Source: Chaenocephalus aceratus (taxonomy: Eukaryota > Chordata > Actinopteri > Perciformes > Channichthyidae). Taken from it: a stretch of DNA of 64,000 bases. The first letter of the stretch is position 1, and each line of letters begins with the position of its first letter. Shown here piece by piece: positions 23,076-34,360 of this stretch. The stretch is from contig JAMFTG010000553.1 of the NCBI GenBank assembly GCA_023974075.1, forward strand, positions 48,501-112,500, read 5' to 3'. The notes below the pieces were generated by a model that saw nothing but the letters and a program-made list of their open reading frames with translations, was not told the DNA's origin and searched no databases. The position numbers and the translations under genes were made by a program.

Positions 23076-23133
23076 TAAAAGAAGAAGAAGAAGGCAAAAT
23101 CATTGCATGCCTTGGTGGATAGAAATTCAGAGG

Positions 23134-24010
23134 CTACTGACACTGGGGGTTAGTTAGTCTGTCGACGGTAGCAAACAAGGCACGTGCGTTGTTTTTGTTT
23201 TTGGTAATGATGTCAAAGAAGAACGATTCTCGTGCGTTTTTCAATTCCAAATTATAAAGGCCAAGTCTCTCTTTATAGATTTCAAAGTGAACCTGGAGAT
23301 TTGTTATTCGCCACCTGCTTTCAGCTTTTCGACATTCTCTTTTTTCTGTTTTCACGGTCATGGCCTTTCTCCATGGAGATATTTTCTTGCCAGACACTTC
23401 CTTTACCTTAGTTGGAGCAATGGCATCTATAACATTTTTAATTTTTGAATTAAAATGATCGACTAGCTCATTTACTGAGATGTTAGCAGGGGCAAGTGTG
23501 GAAGACAAATTCCGAGTAAACATTTCCCTAGTATTTTCAGTTACATATCGCTTTGTGGTTACCTCTTTTTGAACATTTTTGTGAACAGAAATAGAGCTCT
23601 CAAAGAAAACACAGGAATGGTCAGAGAGTGCAACATCAGTCACCACAACCTTAGAGATATTCAGACCCTTTGAGATCATTAAGTCCAGAGTGTGCCCCTT
23701 ATTGTGCGTGGGCTCCGTCACATGCTGAGTCAGTCCATAGCTATCAAGAACACAAAACAGTTCTTTAGCCCCTCTGTCCTGGGGGTTGTCAACATGGATG
23801 TTAAAATCACCAACAATGACTAGACGGTCAAAGTCAATACACACTATAGACAGCAGTTCGGTAAAATCAGTTGGGAGGGGTTGATTCGATAAGAACAGCT
23901 GCACTGTTATTTTGTTCAATCCAAGTTTCTGTTAAAAACATAAAATCGAGATTGTGCTCAGTGATAACATCATTGATTAAAGATGTTTTTCCTGCCAAAG
24001 ACCTGCCATT
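23134..24010 (-). pseudogene. L2 ORF2 endonuclease domain
   Basis: From high to low: DFMFLTETWIEQNNSAAVL (start of the endonuclease fold), a short break, then VIVGDFNIHVDNPQDR (catalytic GDFN), TLDLMISKGLNISKV, and VALSDHSCVFF (the catalytic SDH triad). A linker follows with KSPWRKAM-like sequence (KKISPWRKAMTVKTEKRECR). The frame is open from 23919 to 23134 but has no start of its own. Confidence 0.9.
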
Positions 24011-24268
24011 TAATAAAGCTAGTTTAAGTTAGTTAAACACGCCATCAGTCATGTTTTTTGTAACAAGCTGTGGCTGACATGGAATCACTGCTAAATGTGA
24101 TAAACTCACACAAATGTTTGAGCACTTCCTGTTTCTAAGCTGATTCACCGCTCTTAATCTATTACCTATCAACACAGATATCGGCAAAGCTACTGGCAGG
24201 CAGGGCCCCGGCATGTCCTGGAAAGAGTTGAGAGTGCCATACGCCCTTGAGCCTGGACCCAGCAGATA

Positions 24269-25105
24269 TCAGTTTGCAGCGTTTTGTACACACACATCCC
24301 TATGAGGCTTTGAAGGGGAGGGAGGACCCACCACCCTGCTCCTCTCATCATAGGAGGGCAGGGTGAGGGCTACACTGTCGAAAGGGGGGTTTGGAAATCT
24401 GCTTCCATCTTCCTTGTATTGTTTTGGTTTGGATGATTGTGGTAGGCATGGTAGGCATGGTGATGAAGCCGGGGGAGATGGTGCGCGTCTCTGCTTCAGT
24501 GATTTTGGTGGGCGTCGTTGAGGGGTGGGGGTAAAGGACATGCTGCCAACCCTGCGTGTCGCCTTCATGCGGTCATCGAACTCCAGGGGGAGGGCGAGGG
24601 TGAAAGGGTGAGCGGAGAGTAGAGAGAGCTGGGGGATGAATGAAGAGTATCCTCAAAGGCGTTGACAGGGGGGGGGGTGACGGGCAGTGGAGACTCCTCC
24701 ATGTGTCTCATAGGTCTCCCATAATCAGAACATTCCTCAGGCGGATGCAGTGATAATTCTTCAGGGTTTTCTGCACGATGTGTTGTGTCTTTCTCCTGTT
24801 TTGATTCCTCTTGTTGCTTGTCCTTGGCAAAGGGAACAGATTGATGACGCAGGCAGTTGAATATGTTAGAGATAAACAATTTCACTCCTGACTTGTTCAA
24901 GCAAACTCCATTTGCCTTGAAAAGATGTCTGTGATCCCTTAAAAAGTTAAAATTGTCAATAAAATGGACAGAATGGTCAGTACAGACCGTTGAAAGCCAG
25001 GTGTTCAGTGCAAACAATCTGCTGAATCTCTCCACTCCTCTTCTGACTGGCGGTAGAGGGCCACTGATGAACACCTCTGCATTTAGAGAGCTGACAGTTT
25101 CCAAC
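24269..25105 (-). pseudogene. L2 ORF1, C-terminal part of the esterase and tail
   Basis: Contains VSSLNAEVFISGPLPPVRRG, then ERFSRLFALNTWL, HFIDNFNFL and GVCLNKSGVKLFISNIF: the second half of the SGNH/GDSL-type esterase found in ORF1 of CR1/L2-type elements. A Ser/Pro-rich tail (24600-24790) follows and is shifted near 24568. The frame is cut at 25105 by the Gypsy LTR, and the N-part continues on the far side of that element (31058 onward). Confidence 0.85.
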
Positions 25106-25567
25106 TGTTACGGTTATCTGATAGGACCCAAATGCAGGACACGGCAGAGTGTTACAAAGGTTTTATTTTGAGGAGAAGGAGCGTGGAGAGTAATCCGGTT
25201 GCTGGCGGCTGTAGAGGTGGAGGAGCGTGGAGAGTAATCCGGTTGCTAGCGGCTGTTGAGGTGGAGGAGCGTGGAGAGTAATCCACTGGAGAGTAATCCT
25301 GGAGCACAAGAAGAACAGGTGAGAAGAACATTCAAGTGTAGCGGAAATAGCTAACTAATTCTAAGAAGGCTGAGAAAGCTGAGAGTATTTACCACTGGGG
25401 TTTAAACAACGATCTGGCGCTGAAAGGTTGTGGAGCCTCCGCTGATATTCCATTAGTAATGGCTGATGGAAATCAGGTGTGTAGCAGAGGAGGGTGCCCG
25501 TCTGCCACACAGACAGGGGAAGGGAAAACACACACAAGGGAGGTGGCTGGAGAATACAACCACCACA
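25106..25567 (-). repeat. 3' LTR of the Gypsy element
   Basis: 462 bases. Contains two full and one partial copy of a 44-bp minisatellite (GAGCGTGGAGAGTAATCCGG start) and the end block CAAGGGAGGTGGCTGGAG. The 5' LTR partner is longer owing to minisatellite gain and an insertion. Confidence 0.9.
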
Positions 25568-25578
25568 GTACCCCCCCC

Positions 25579-27116
25579 TTAAGGGACGCCTCCAGGCGGT
25601 CTACCAGGTCTTCCAGGGTTATCCCGGTGGAAGTCCCGTACCAGCGATGCGCCCACGATGTCTCGCCGGGGAACCCAACACCTCTCCTCTGGACCATAGC
25701 CCTCCCAATCCACAAGATATTGGAATCCCCTTCCACGGCGACGAACGTCCAACAATCGCCTGACAGTGTAGGTTGGGTGATTATTGATGATGCGGGGGGG
25801 TGGGGGAACACTCACTGGAGGAGACAAAGGACTGCTGGCAACAGGTTTCAACAGAGAGACATGAAATGTCGGATGAACCTTCATGTGTGAGGGAAGCTTG
25901 AGCTTGACTGCAGATGGATTGATAATAGAGTCGATGATGAAGGGACCGACATACCGTGGAGTACGTTTCTTCGACTCTGTCTTGAGTGGGAGATCTTTGG
26001 AAGAAAGCCAAACACTCTGACCTGGTAAGTAGTTGGGGGCCGGTGTCCTGTGGCGGTCTGCGATGAGGCGGTCGCGGGCCGCGGAGCGGGGCAGAGCTGC
26101 TCGGGTGTCCCTCCACACTTTACGACAGCGACGAAGGTGGGCCTGAACAGAGGGAACAGCAACTTCCTCTTCCTGGGCTGGAAACAGAGGTGGTTGGAAA
26201 CCCATGGCACAATGAAAGGGTGAAATACCTGTGGCTGCAGGGAGTTGTGGGCATATTCGATCCATGGCAGATGTGGGCACCATGACGAAGGGTTCCTGAA
26301 AGCCACACAGCGAAGGGCCGCCCCCAGATCCTCGTTGGCCCGTTCCGTTTGCCCGTTCGTCTGAGGATGATAGCCAGATGACAGGCTCACCGATGCTCCC
26401 AGAGCCTGACAGAAGGCCTTCCAAACGTGGGAAATGAACTGGGGACCCCGGTCAGAGACGATGTCGGTGGGGATCCCATGAAGTCGAACTACATGGTTGA
26501 CCAGAAGATCTGCAGTCTCTCGGGCAGTGGGAAGCTTGGAAAGAGCCACAAAGTGTACCATCTTTGAAAATCTGTCCACAATAGTTAGGATGATGGTATT
26601 TCCTTGTGAAAGTGGAAGTCCAGTAACAAAATCCAATGCCACATGCGACCAAGGGCGACTAGGTACCGGCAGCGGGCGAAGCAGGCCAGCAGGAGGCTGG
26701 TGGGAGCACTTGGCGCGGGCACACACTGTACAGGCAGCAACAAAGGCCCTGGTGTCTTGAGCTATGGAAGGCCACCAGAACCGTTGTCTGAGAATAAACA
26801 GTGTGCGATGGACACCAGGATGACATGAGAGACGAGAGGCGTGTGCCCACTGCAGGACCTTGGAGCGAACAGGGGTAGGCACAAAAAGACTATTAGCTGA
26901 GCAGTTACCTGGGTTAGGCTGCGTTCGCTGAGCCTCCCTGACCAATGACTCAATCTCCCAGGTAACAGCCCCCACCACGCAGGAGGCAGGCAAGATAGTG
27001 TCTGGACTGGCAGCTGGTCCTTCGGAAGCGAACTGGCGGGAGAGAGCGTCAGGCTTGAGGTTCCATGACCCTGGACGGTAGGTGAGGGTGAATGAGAAGC
27101 CGCCAAAATGCAGGGC
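25579..27116 (-). pseudogene. Gypsy integrase and chromodomain
   Basis: The frame from about 27116 to 26290 has the zinc-binding HHCC region ([28 protein letters not shown]), then the DDE core ([45 protein letters not shown]). A frameshift near 26300 moves to the frame 25579-26424 with [16 protein letters not shown] sequence and a chromodomain ([20 protein letters not shown]). The integrated element would use the chromodomain for chromatin targeting. Not functional as it stands. Confidence 0.92.
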
Positions 27117-28095
27117 TCATCGAGCCTGACGGGAGTTAAGGCGCTTGGCAGATTGGATGTACGCCAGGTTCTTGTGGTCCGTCCATACAATAAAAGGGAG
27201 TTCAGCTCCCTCCAGCCAGTGCCTCCACTCCTCTAGGGCAAGTTTAACAGCCAGCAGCTCTCTGTTACCTACGTCATAGTTCTTCTCAGCTGGGGTGAGG
27301 CGGCGAGAGAAAAATGCACACGGATGCAATTTTTGGTCTCGTTCCGAGCGCTGGTAAAGAACTGCCCCTACCCCGGTGTTGGAGGCATCGACCTCCACAA
27401 CGAACTGGCGAGAGGAATCATTGTGGATGAGCACAGGGGCAGTAGTGAAGAGTCTCTTTAGCTCTGAGAAGGCTGCATCGCACTCTGGGGTCCAGGAAAA
27501 AACAGTTGTAGGGGAAGTGAGTCTGGTTAAAGGACCCGCCACTCTGCTGTAGTCTCTGATGAAGCGCCGATAGAAATTGGCGAAACCAAGAAACCGTTGA
27601 AGCTGTTTAACTGAGGTTGGTTTGGGCCACCCCGCCACCGCTTGGATCTTCTCAGGGTCGGTCCTAAGCTTTCCTTCCTCAAGGATGTAGCCCAGGAATG
27701 AGATTGTGTTGACATGGAATTCGCATTTCTCCGCCTTCACAAAGAGTCTGTTTTCCAGGAGTCTCTGCAGCACCTGCCTGACATGGATAATGTGTTCCTC
27801 CTTGTTATGAGAGAATATGAGGATGTCATCCAGGTAGACAAAGACTGATCGGTTGAGGAGGTCACGGAGCACATCGTTCACCATCGACTGAAAGACTGCT
27901 GGGGCATTTGTCGGTCCAAAATGTGTCACCAGATAGTCGAAGTGACCGAGTGGTGTGTTAAAGGCCGTCTTCCACTCGTCCCCTTCTCGGATTCTGATGA
28001 GGTGGTAGGCATTGCGGAGGTCCAGTTTGGAAAAAATGGTGGCTTCCTGGAGGGGTTCAAAGGCGGAGTTAATGAGGGGTAGTGGGTATTTGTTC
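27117..28095 (-). pseudogene. Gypsy reverse transcriptase and RNase H
   Basis: Contains [12 protein letters not shown], then [31 protein letters not shown] (catalytic YLDD), [37 protein letters not shown], and the RNase H part [19 protein letters not shown] with [11 protein letters not shown]. It ends at a TGA (27117-27119) where the family has Trp, so one nonsense mutation separates it from integrase. The N-terminal fingers are missing: a deletion near 28100 joins the protease directly to NKYPLPL. Confidence 0.92.
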
Positions 28096-28096
28096 T

Positions 28097-28300
28097 TTAC
28101 AGAATGAGGTTTACTGGCTTGGTGCGGTGAGTGATTTGGGCCAGGAATTTTCCATTTAGAGCATTAGCATTAAGAGGTGAATCTAACACTTCGCAGGAAA
28201 TTCCTGCCTGAGCTGCAATGTCAATGTCCAAAAAGTTCTCATCCGCCCCAGAGTCCACTAAGGCGAGTAGGGGTAGGGACTGTTGATCGCAGCAAAGCAT
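28097..28300 (-). pseudogene. Gypsy aspartic protease fragment
   Basis: PLLALVDSGADENFLD carries the DSGA catalytic site of retropepsins. The downstream half is lost at the deletion that also removes the start of reverse transcriptase. Confidence 0.85.
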
Positions 28301-28364
28301 GGCTTCTAGCTGCGTTCTGGGTCGGGGTTGAGAGAGGAGGAAGGGCTCGCCAGAATCCCCACAG

Positions 28365-29394
28365 CTACTGACGAGCCTGACCTTTTAGCAGATTAGGACA
28401 GGAGGAAACGAGATGACTGGTTTGGCTGCAATAAACACATTCCCCAGCCTGGATCCTTCTAGCACGCTCAGATGGTGAGAGGCGGGCCCTTCCCACTTGC
28501 ATGGGCTCATCTCTAGGGAATGAGACTGAATAAGGAGTCGGGAAAGATCGGGGAATAGGGGTAGTGGCGGTTCCAATTTGGGGATCAAGTGAGAAGTCGC
28601 TGGGATTGGAGTGACGGCTAGTCCTATCCCTACATCTCTCTCTGAGGCGATTATCAATCTTAATGGCTGTGGCAATTAAATTATCCAAGCTACCTGGATC
28701 ATCCCTAGCTGCTAGCTCGTCTTTAATTGCTTCGTTCAGCCCCTGAAGAAAAGCATCCTGCAATGACTTGTTATTCCAGCGTGAGTCGGAAGCAACTGTT
28801 CTAAACTCAACTGAAAATTCGGCTACACTACGGGAGCCCTGCCGGAGAGAAAGAAGGCGTCTGGAAGCGTCCCTCCCCCGTACCGGGTGATCAAAAACTT
28901 TTTTCATTTCGGAAATGAAAGTATCATATGACCAGCACATTTGTGGCTGGCTCTCCCTAACAGCTGTAGCCCAATCTAAAGCCCTCCCCCTCAACAGACT
29001 CATTACATATGCTACCCTAGCCCCATCTGTGTGATAAGTACTAGGCTGCTGCTCAAAAACTAACGTACACTGGAACAAAAAGGCTCTACAAATACCCAAA
29101 TCTCCAGCGTATCGCTCCGGTGTGGGAATGACAGCCTCTCGTAGCTGATGGAGGGGTGCGGCAGGAGGAAGGGAGGGGCTGTCGGCAGTGCAGCGGGCTG
29201 CGGGGGGAAAGCCTGTGAGGTGAGCAGTTCTACCTGCGTGCCGATCCTTTGCACATTAGCGGAGAGGTTTCCGGAGAGTCTCCACTGCCTCACGGAGAAC
29301 TGTATCGTGATGCCCCACGAGAACGCCTTGATGGCCAGGGCTTGGCAGAGTTCGTCCGCAGTTTGGGCTGGTAGCCGTTGTCCGCTGGGTCCAT
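28365..29394 (-). pseudogene. Gypsy gag
   Basis: Starts at an ATG at 29392-29394, 17 bases inside the 5' LTR, with MDPADNGYQP-like sequence, and is broken by a shift near 29100. The part from 29099 down carries FLFQCTLVFEQQPSTYHTDG, a capsid region with RVAYVMSLLRGRALDWA and SLRQGSRSVAEFSVEFRTVA, and a zinc knuckle CVYCSQTSHLVSSCP. It would form the nucleocapsid of the retrotransposon. Confidence 0.88.
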
Positions 29395-29722
29395 ACTGGC
29401 CAAATCGTTCTGTTACGGTTATCTGAGAGGACCCAAACGCAGGACACGGCAGAGAGTAGTGTTACAAAGGTTTTATTTTGAGGAGAAAGAGCGTGGAGAG
29501 TAATCCGGTTGCTGGCGGCTGTAGAGGTGGAGGAGCGTGGAGAGTAATCCGGTTGCTAGCGGCTGTAGAGGTGGAGGAGCGTGGAGAGTAATCCGGTTGC
29601 TGGCGGCTGTAGAGGTGGAGGAGCGTGGAGAGTAATCCGGTTGCTGGCGGCTTGTAGAGGTGGAGGAGCGTGGAGAGTAATCCGGTTGCTGCGGCTGTAT
29701 AGAGGTGGAGGAGCGTGGAGAG

Positions 29723-30700
29723 TAGTGATGTTACGTATTGCGCCGAGGCTCGGAGCGTGTGTCGAGTAATCCCCGAAGCTTTTTGTGAAGCATGTATCGA
29801 GGCTTGTATCGTTTTGGGCCAGTGACGTCATCGATGACAAACGAAGCCTCGCTGCCTGTCGACACCACCGTGACTGCTTCCACGAAGCGATTCAGATCGG
29901 TTGGAAAACCGTTGAACCCATACAGTCTATGGTGTGAACCACGACGCTTCAAATACCCATGGATGTATAAACAAGAACCATATTACCCCTCCTGTACCCG
30001 GGCCCGGGTGACCACGATGGAATTTAAGAGAGCTCAGACCCTCACTTATATAGAGGTCGGAACATGTCATACGTATAAATGGATGCCAGCATAAATAAAT
30101 GTAGGAATAAAAACATCAATAAAAACATCAATAAATACAGGAATACATATCTTGTAGTGTTTTCAGGGAGCTTTAGTGTTGTGTGCTGTGGCTCAGCTGG
30201 AAAGCAGTTGACTCATGAACCGCAGGGTCCCTGGTTCAACGAATGAACAATACGTATTTTTTTGTTGTTTATTAAAAGCTACAGCTAAATGAGATAATGT
30301 AGTAATAAATGTATTCTTGATATGGTTTAGCCTTTCTCAGGCTACAAACAAGTTTATGAATATTAGTAAGGAATACAAATCCCTCTTTGCAATGTGTACC
30401 AGCCTCCTTAGGCTTTTCAATCACACTCATTAAACTGGAATAAATACAATATTGTTAACATGAAAATATGCTTTTAATGTTCGTTGTTTAGAGTTATTCT
30501 TAGGCTTACTCATTGGGAACTCGGTATGAGAGAGCACACTGTTGAGATGTCCCAATCTGCCTGTTTTAACACACTTTGACCAGCAGGGTGGTTGTGTTCA
30601 AATGAAGCCCATGATGAAGCCTCATGCAGATGAACCCTTTTGCGAAACCAATTGGCTCGAAGCTTCAATAGCTTCATAAGGCTTCATCTCGCCATCACTA
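29723..30700. mobile_element. 978-bp hAT element inside the Gypsy LTR
   Basis: Ends TAGTGATG...CATCACTA with an exact 8-bp duplication GTGGAGAG at 29715-29722 and 30701-30708. Near the termini, GAAGCCTCG/GAAGCTTC motifs recur (29846, 30602-30683). No transposase; contains a tRNA-like stretch at 30184-30240. Confidence 0.93.
30184..30240 (+). repeat. tRNA-like segment inside the hAT element
   Basis: TGGCTCAGCTGG resembles a tRNA A box and GGTTCAACG a degenerate B box, 34 bases apart, with CCGCAGGGTCCCTGG between them. The acceptor stem is not paired, so this is at most a tRNA-derived fragment with possible residual Pol III promoter signals. Confidence 0.4.
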
Positions 30701-31057
30701 GTGGAGAGTAATCCACTGGAGAGTAATCCTGGAGCACAAGAAGAACAGGTGAGAAGAACATTCAAGTGTAGCGGAAATAGCTAACTAATTCTAAGAAAGC
30801 TGAGAAGGCTGAGAAGGCTGAGAGTATTTACCACTGGGGTTTAAACAATGATCTGGCGCTGACAGGTTGTGGAGCCTCCGCTGATATGCCATTAGTAATC
30901 GCTGATGGAAATCAGGTGTGTAGCAGAGGAGGGTGCCCAACTGATTGCAGCAGGTGGAGGTTGAGCCGGGAGCCAGGAGTGACAGCCACCACGCCCACAC
31001 AGACAGGGGAAGGGAAAACACACACAAGGGAGGTGGCTGGAGAATACAACCACCACA

Positions 31058-31500
31058 GCAACAAATATTTAAAGTCTTCTTTCAGCATTTCTGACTGTTG
31101 TTTCACAACATCATTGTTCCAATGTGCAAGTACCACATTCTTCACAGTCGGATGTTCAGCCCCAATATGCAGGATCTTCTCAGCCAAGTCAGAGACCCAT
31201 ATCCTTGGGAAAACAGAGTACTTTGGTGTTGTTCTTACTACACAGACCTTTTACATCTCTTACAGCAGAGTCACCCACAATCAGAGTTTCAGGCCCAGTC
31301 GTTAGCTTTCCCTCTAGCTTTTACTTTTGGAGTAGCTATTGGTCCTTACCTGCTGTGTGAAGAGGCCAGGTTATCCAGGTCATCAGAAAGAGATCTCCGG
31401 CTCTCGGTCAGCGGAGCGTATCTGTTCTGGATTGGCACACTCTGTGGTTTAGGAGGATTGTTGTAGTTCTCCCTTTAGCAGCTGTCCACGGCTGTTTCCT
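31058..31500 (-). pseudogene. L2 ORF1, N-terminal part of the esterase
   Basis: The minus-strand frame near 31187-31060 gives AEKILHIGAEHPTVKNVVL followed by KQQSEMLKEDFKYLL, which leads directly into the part at 25105. Further out (31200-31480) frames are shifted but contain SLSDDLDNLASS. It confirms that the Gypsy element landed in ORF1. Confidence 0.78.
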
Positions 31501-31617
31501 AGTATGAATAGGGGTTGAAGAGGTGCTCTTCCTGGGTGATAACAATGCAGGCTAGCCGGTCGCATCACAGATTTCAGAGCGCTGGCTCTGCCTGTTATCC
31601 GTCCTACCAATTGGATT

Positions 31618-32340
31618 AAATATAAAGTCAGCCGAATTAGTGTTGATACTGCAAGGAGACGTATTGTGTGAAAATAAATGTAAGATGTTGTTTAATGGCT
31701 GATATATTTATGATCCACGTCACGTTTTCAGTTTTGGCGGCAGTTCCTCATGTTTGTCTAGAAGTCTTCTCATCAGGGCTCTATAAATAGAGAACGACGG
31801 CAGATATGTAATATTTAATGCAGCCAAACCGTGTATTACAATGCCGTTATGTGATGACTTTCAAAGAGAAAAGCAAGAACACTCGGAATTAAGTATTATT
31901 TTTTGTTTTTAAATTTTTCGGTCTGATTCCGGTATTTGTTTATGACGATGTGCTGTGAGATGTGAGATGCGAGATGTGAGACTGGGTTGGAGAATTGCAC
32001 AGGGGAAAAATAACGTAGATCTATGCCACCATTTTAGATGCGGATTTTGTTTAAACTAATACGTTTGCGCTGTGGACCAACACTATACGTTGACGGGAAG
32101 GGGGGTAGCAATAAAGATAACACCATTAAACAGTTACACAACATAACAGAAATAATATCGATAGCAGCGTCCCTAGCAATCACCTTGGTAACAATGAAAA
32201 ATGGACACAATTTTCTGAAGTAATCTTCGTAATAACTAGCAAACTAAAGATCATTGTACATCCACTGCACACATAATCTGAAATAAACAACTCATATTTC
32301 TCGCATCAAATTACATCAAAACGCATTTTAATGGCCAAAC
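31618..32340 (+). repeat. Dispersed repeat family R, copy 1
   Basis: Shares AGTCAGCCGAATTAGTGTTG, GATCCACGTCACGTTTTC and TTTTAATGGCCAAACT with the inverted copy at 35360-36228, and the last of these with the copy at 37590-38060. A DNA element family is likely; ends not resolved. Confidence 0.6.
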
Positions 32341-32570
32341 TAACCTTAAAATAGGCATTTTTCCACCGAGAATAAAACGAAGATCGGCATGTTTTTTTTT
32401 TCTTTAGGGAGAAATTTGAAGATCACGTGACATAGACGCCAGCCATTGGAATGAATGGTGAAAATAAACGTAGGGATCTTACAATTTCAGAGGCGTTTTT
32501 GTAGAAATACTACGTCCTACGTTGTGGACCAACGTAGTTTATTACACGTTTTTTTGTGAGACTGGGTTGG
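31976..32570. repeat. 15-bp direct repeat around a 565-bp segment
   Basis: GTGAGACTGGGTTGG occurs at 31976-31990 and 32556-32570. The segment between contains GTGGACCAACACTATACG and GTGGACCAACGTAG, two related motifs near its ends. It may mark an insertion with a long target duplication, or a pre-existing repeat. Confidence 0.55.
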
Positions 32571-33954
32571 CTATATCTGAACAACAAAGTGGTTAAAAAT
32601 CATTTTATTCATTTATTGGAAACATTTGATCTCTTTTTTCGTTTATACATTTTAAGAATGGCGTTTATCTTTTTTGAGAATGAGTTCTTATTTTATTTTT
32701 TATTATTAGGGTCTACAGATGATACAAATGTATATGTCAGTAAATGGTACTAACAGAGGCGGTGTGTGTTTGTGAAAACAACGGGGACAGAGCTGCTGTC
32801 AGAAATCAGCTGTGCGGCGTCATCAGAAACGGACGTTGCTTCACGTGACGCTCCGGAGGAAAGGACGTCCCATTGTTCTTAAAAACTAATTTCCCTGCTT
32901 CTCGTGGTTTCCTTGCGTCTCTCCATGCTTCCCTGGTGGGAGGGACTAGACGCAGGGAAACGACGCAAGTGAGGGACGCAAGGGAATCCATTTAATCGAC
33001 CTGAGATGCAGCCCCAGTCTTCTCTACAGCTAAATCAGCAGCTGATGGGTATCTGCCTGTGCACCTGAGTCTGACGGCTGATCGGATCCTCTCACCCTCA
33101 GCTGGCCTATCAAGCAGCCAGGGCCGACCATATAGGAGGCACCCAGGAAGCCTTCTCCCTCTCTCTCACCCTGGGCCTGTTGCTGACTGAGGAGCCTGAA
33201 TTTGACTCTTGTTAGAAACTGATACTACTTTGTTTTTTCTGACCTTTGTGAATGTGTGTGTGTTGAGAAGTGGAGGAGTTAGGTAACTCTGGTGTACCCT
33301 GTACATTTCTCATCACGTAGGTAACTAATGTTAGACACACTAGGTTAGCGGATTGTTAGTTAGTGAGGGGTTTTGTTTGAGTTTTGGTTTCAGAGGATAG
33401 ATGTAGAGACAGGCCTGGTTTTGTTATACTTATTTATTTAGTTAGGCACAATCTCCTTTGTCCTCCTCCTCCTCCTCCTCCTCCTCCTCCTCCTCCTCCT
33501 CCTCACACAAAGAGTATTTCTGTTCAGTTCTTTGGTTTACAAGGAATCAAACTTTTGTTAACCTTTACACTGACTCCCTCATTTTATTGGTTATTGGTGT
33601 GTTATTGTCTCCAGGTCCCCTAGACCTTAGTGGGGACGTAACAATCACACACATTTTTAAATAAAGTTCACCATATGACTCACTTCAATTCAGTTTTTTT
33701 AAGCATTAGCATAATAATTGTTGTGTTTCTCCAAAGAAGAGGTAGTCACCCTAGAATCTACAGTGTATCCAAGGTGTTTTCTTCCCTTCCCACTTTGTTT
33801 TCTTGTTTGTATTCTATATGGTGGTTGTTCAGTGTTGAATCATTCATTAGCTAACAATTGACATTATTACCATTGAAATAGAAGATATTTATTGTTCTAT
33901 TAATATAAAGGGAAGTCAGTTACTCTTTAAAACAGCTTTACTTTTACTTGAGTA
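32571..33954. other. Unrecognised repeat-like DNA with a (TCC)n run
   Basis: No supported gene. 32780-33000 holds a GC-richer repeat-like block (CGTCTCTCCATGC, GACGCAAGTGAGGGACGC). 33000-33220 has short protein-like frames (AYQAARADHIGGTQ) without a family I know. 33205-33650 begins TGTTAGAAAC and ends GACGTAACA, which looks LTR-like but has no target duplication. Confidence 0.4.
33461..33504. repeat. (TCC)n microsatellite
   Basis: About 14 uninterrupted trinucleotide units; gives spurious poly-Pro and poly-Ser frames. Confidence 0.97.
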
Positions 33955-34170
33955 TAGAGAGGCGAAGTCACGCCCATCTACTTCCAGTCTATGAGGACCC
34001 CGGAGAAGGCGAAAAATTATACATTGAATTCAATGGAGAGAGGAAAACGTATCTTTTGATCCGTTTGAATTGTGCCACGAATGACACATATGATGTTTGT
34101 CAATCTTAAACAATAATTTCCATGTAAAAAAAGTCACAGTTGTTGTAAAACTGTTGAGATATAAGACTAT
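33955..34170 (+). repeat. Left inverted repeat of a large element (partner 44780-45003)
   Basis: ATAGAGAGGCGAAGTC, AAATTATACATTGAA, TCAATGGAGAGAG and TTGAATTGTGCCACGAATGA are all found in reverse-complement order at 44780-45003. Both outer edges show TATA next to GAGAGGCG, which could be a target duplication but is itself palindromic. Confidence 0.72.
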
Positions 34171-34191
34171 GAAAAATACGCAACTCGAAAG

Positions 34192-34204
34192 ACTACAAAT
34201 CCCA
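34192..34204 (+). promoter_or_regulatory. ZNF143-like ACTACA..TCCCA motif
   Basis: ACTACAAATCCCA, followed by CATTCTGGG, lies just inside the inverted repeat and about 160 bases before the THAP exon. The ACTACA-N2-TCCCA core is the known ZNF143/Staf site; function here is inferred. Confidence 0.5.
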
Positions 34205-34360
34205 AATCCCATTCTGGGTCGCGTAAGTGATGGCATCGGCGATAATGCTCCAAGACTGGTTGCGACTCGCAATTAAAGCAAAGAAGAAGAAGAAGATCTC
34301 ATAACTCATTTATTCCCTCCAATAAATAAGAGATTGCTCCAATAAATTCACTTTTACAAG

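Larger units (their letters stand above)
25106..31057 (-). mobile_element. Ty3/Gypsy LTR retrotransposon with chromodomain, degenerate
   Basis: Minus-strand element with gag, protease, reverse transcriptase/RNase H, integrase and chromodomain in that order, between LTRs at 25106-25567 and 29411-31057. On the minus strand the LTR starts TGTGGTGG and ends CCGTAACA. A purine run (AAGGGGGGGTAC) precedes the 3' LTR. The flanking bases CCAAC (25101-25105) and GCAAC (31058-31062) are a 5-bp target duplication with one change. It sits inside ORF1 of the L2 LINE. A nonsense codon, frameshifts and a deletion make it non-functional. Confidence 0.93.
29411..31057 (-). repeat. 5' LTR of the Gypsy element, expanded and interrupted
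   Basis: Homologous to the 462-base 3' LTR but 1647 bases long, because its 44-bp minisatellite has five full units plus a partial one (29488-29722) instead of two, because a 978-bp hAT element is inserted (29723-30700), and because of a further 40-odd bases near 30940-30990 not seen in the other LTR. Confidence 0.9.
20612..31560 (-). mobile_element. Long L2-type LINE with ORF1 esterase, split by two insertions
   Basis: Minus-strand L2 element in order: ORF1 N-part (31058-about 31500), ORF1 C-part (24269-25105), endonuclease (23134-24010), reverse transcriptase (22499-22910 and 20803-21759) and a 3' tail ending in CCTTGCCTTGCCT at 20612-20630. A Ty3/Gypsy element (25106-31057) and a hAT MITE (21760-22490) sit inside. 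All frames carry stops or shifts. The left copy at 6915-9830 shares the same tail. Confidence 0.87.

Noticed and set aside
33205..33650. Possible solo LTR starting TGTTAG and ending TAACA
   Set aside because: No target duplication and no partner copy in the window; TG...CA ends alone are weak evidence.
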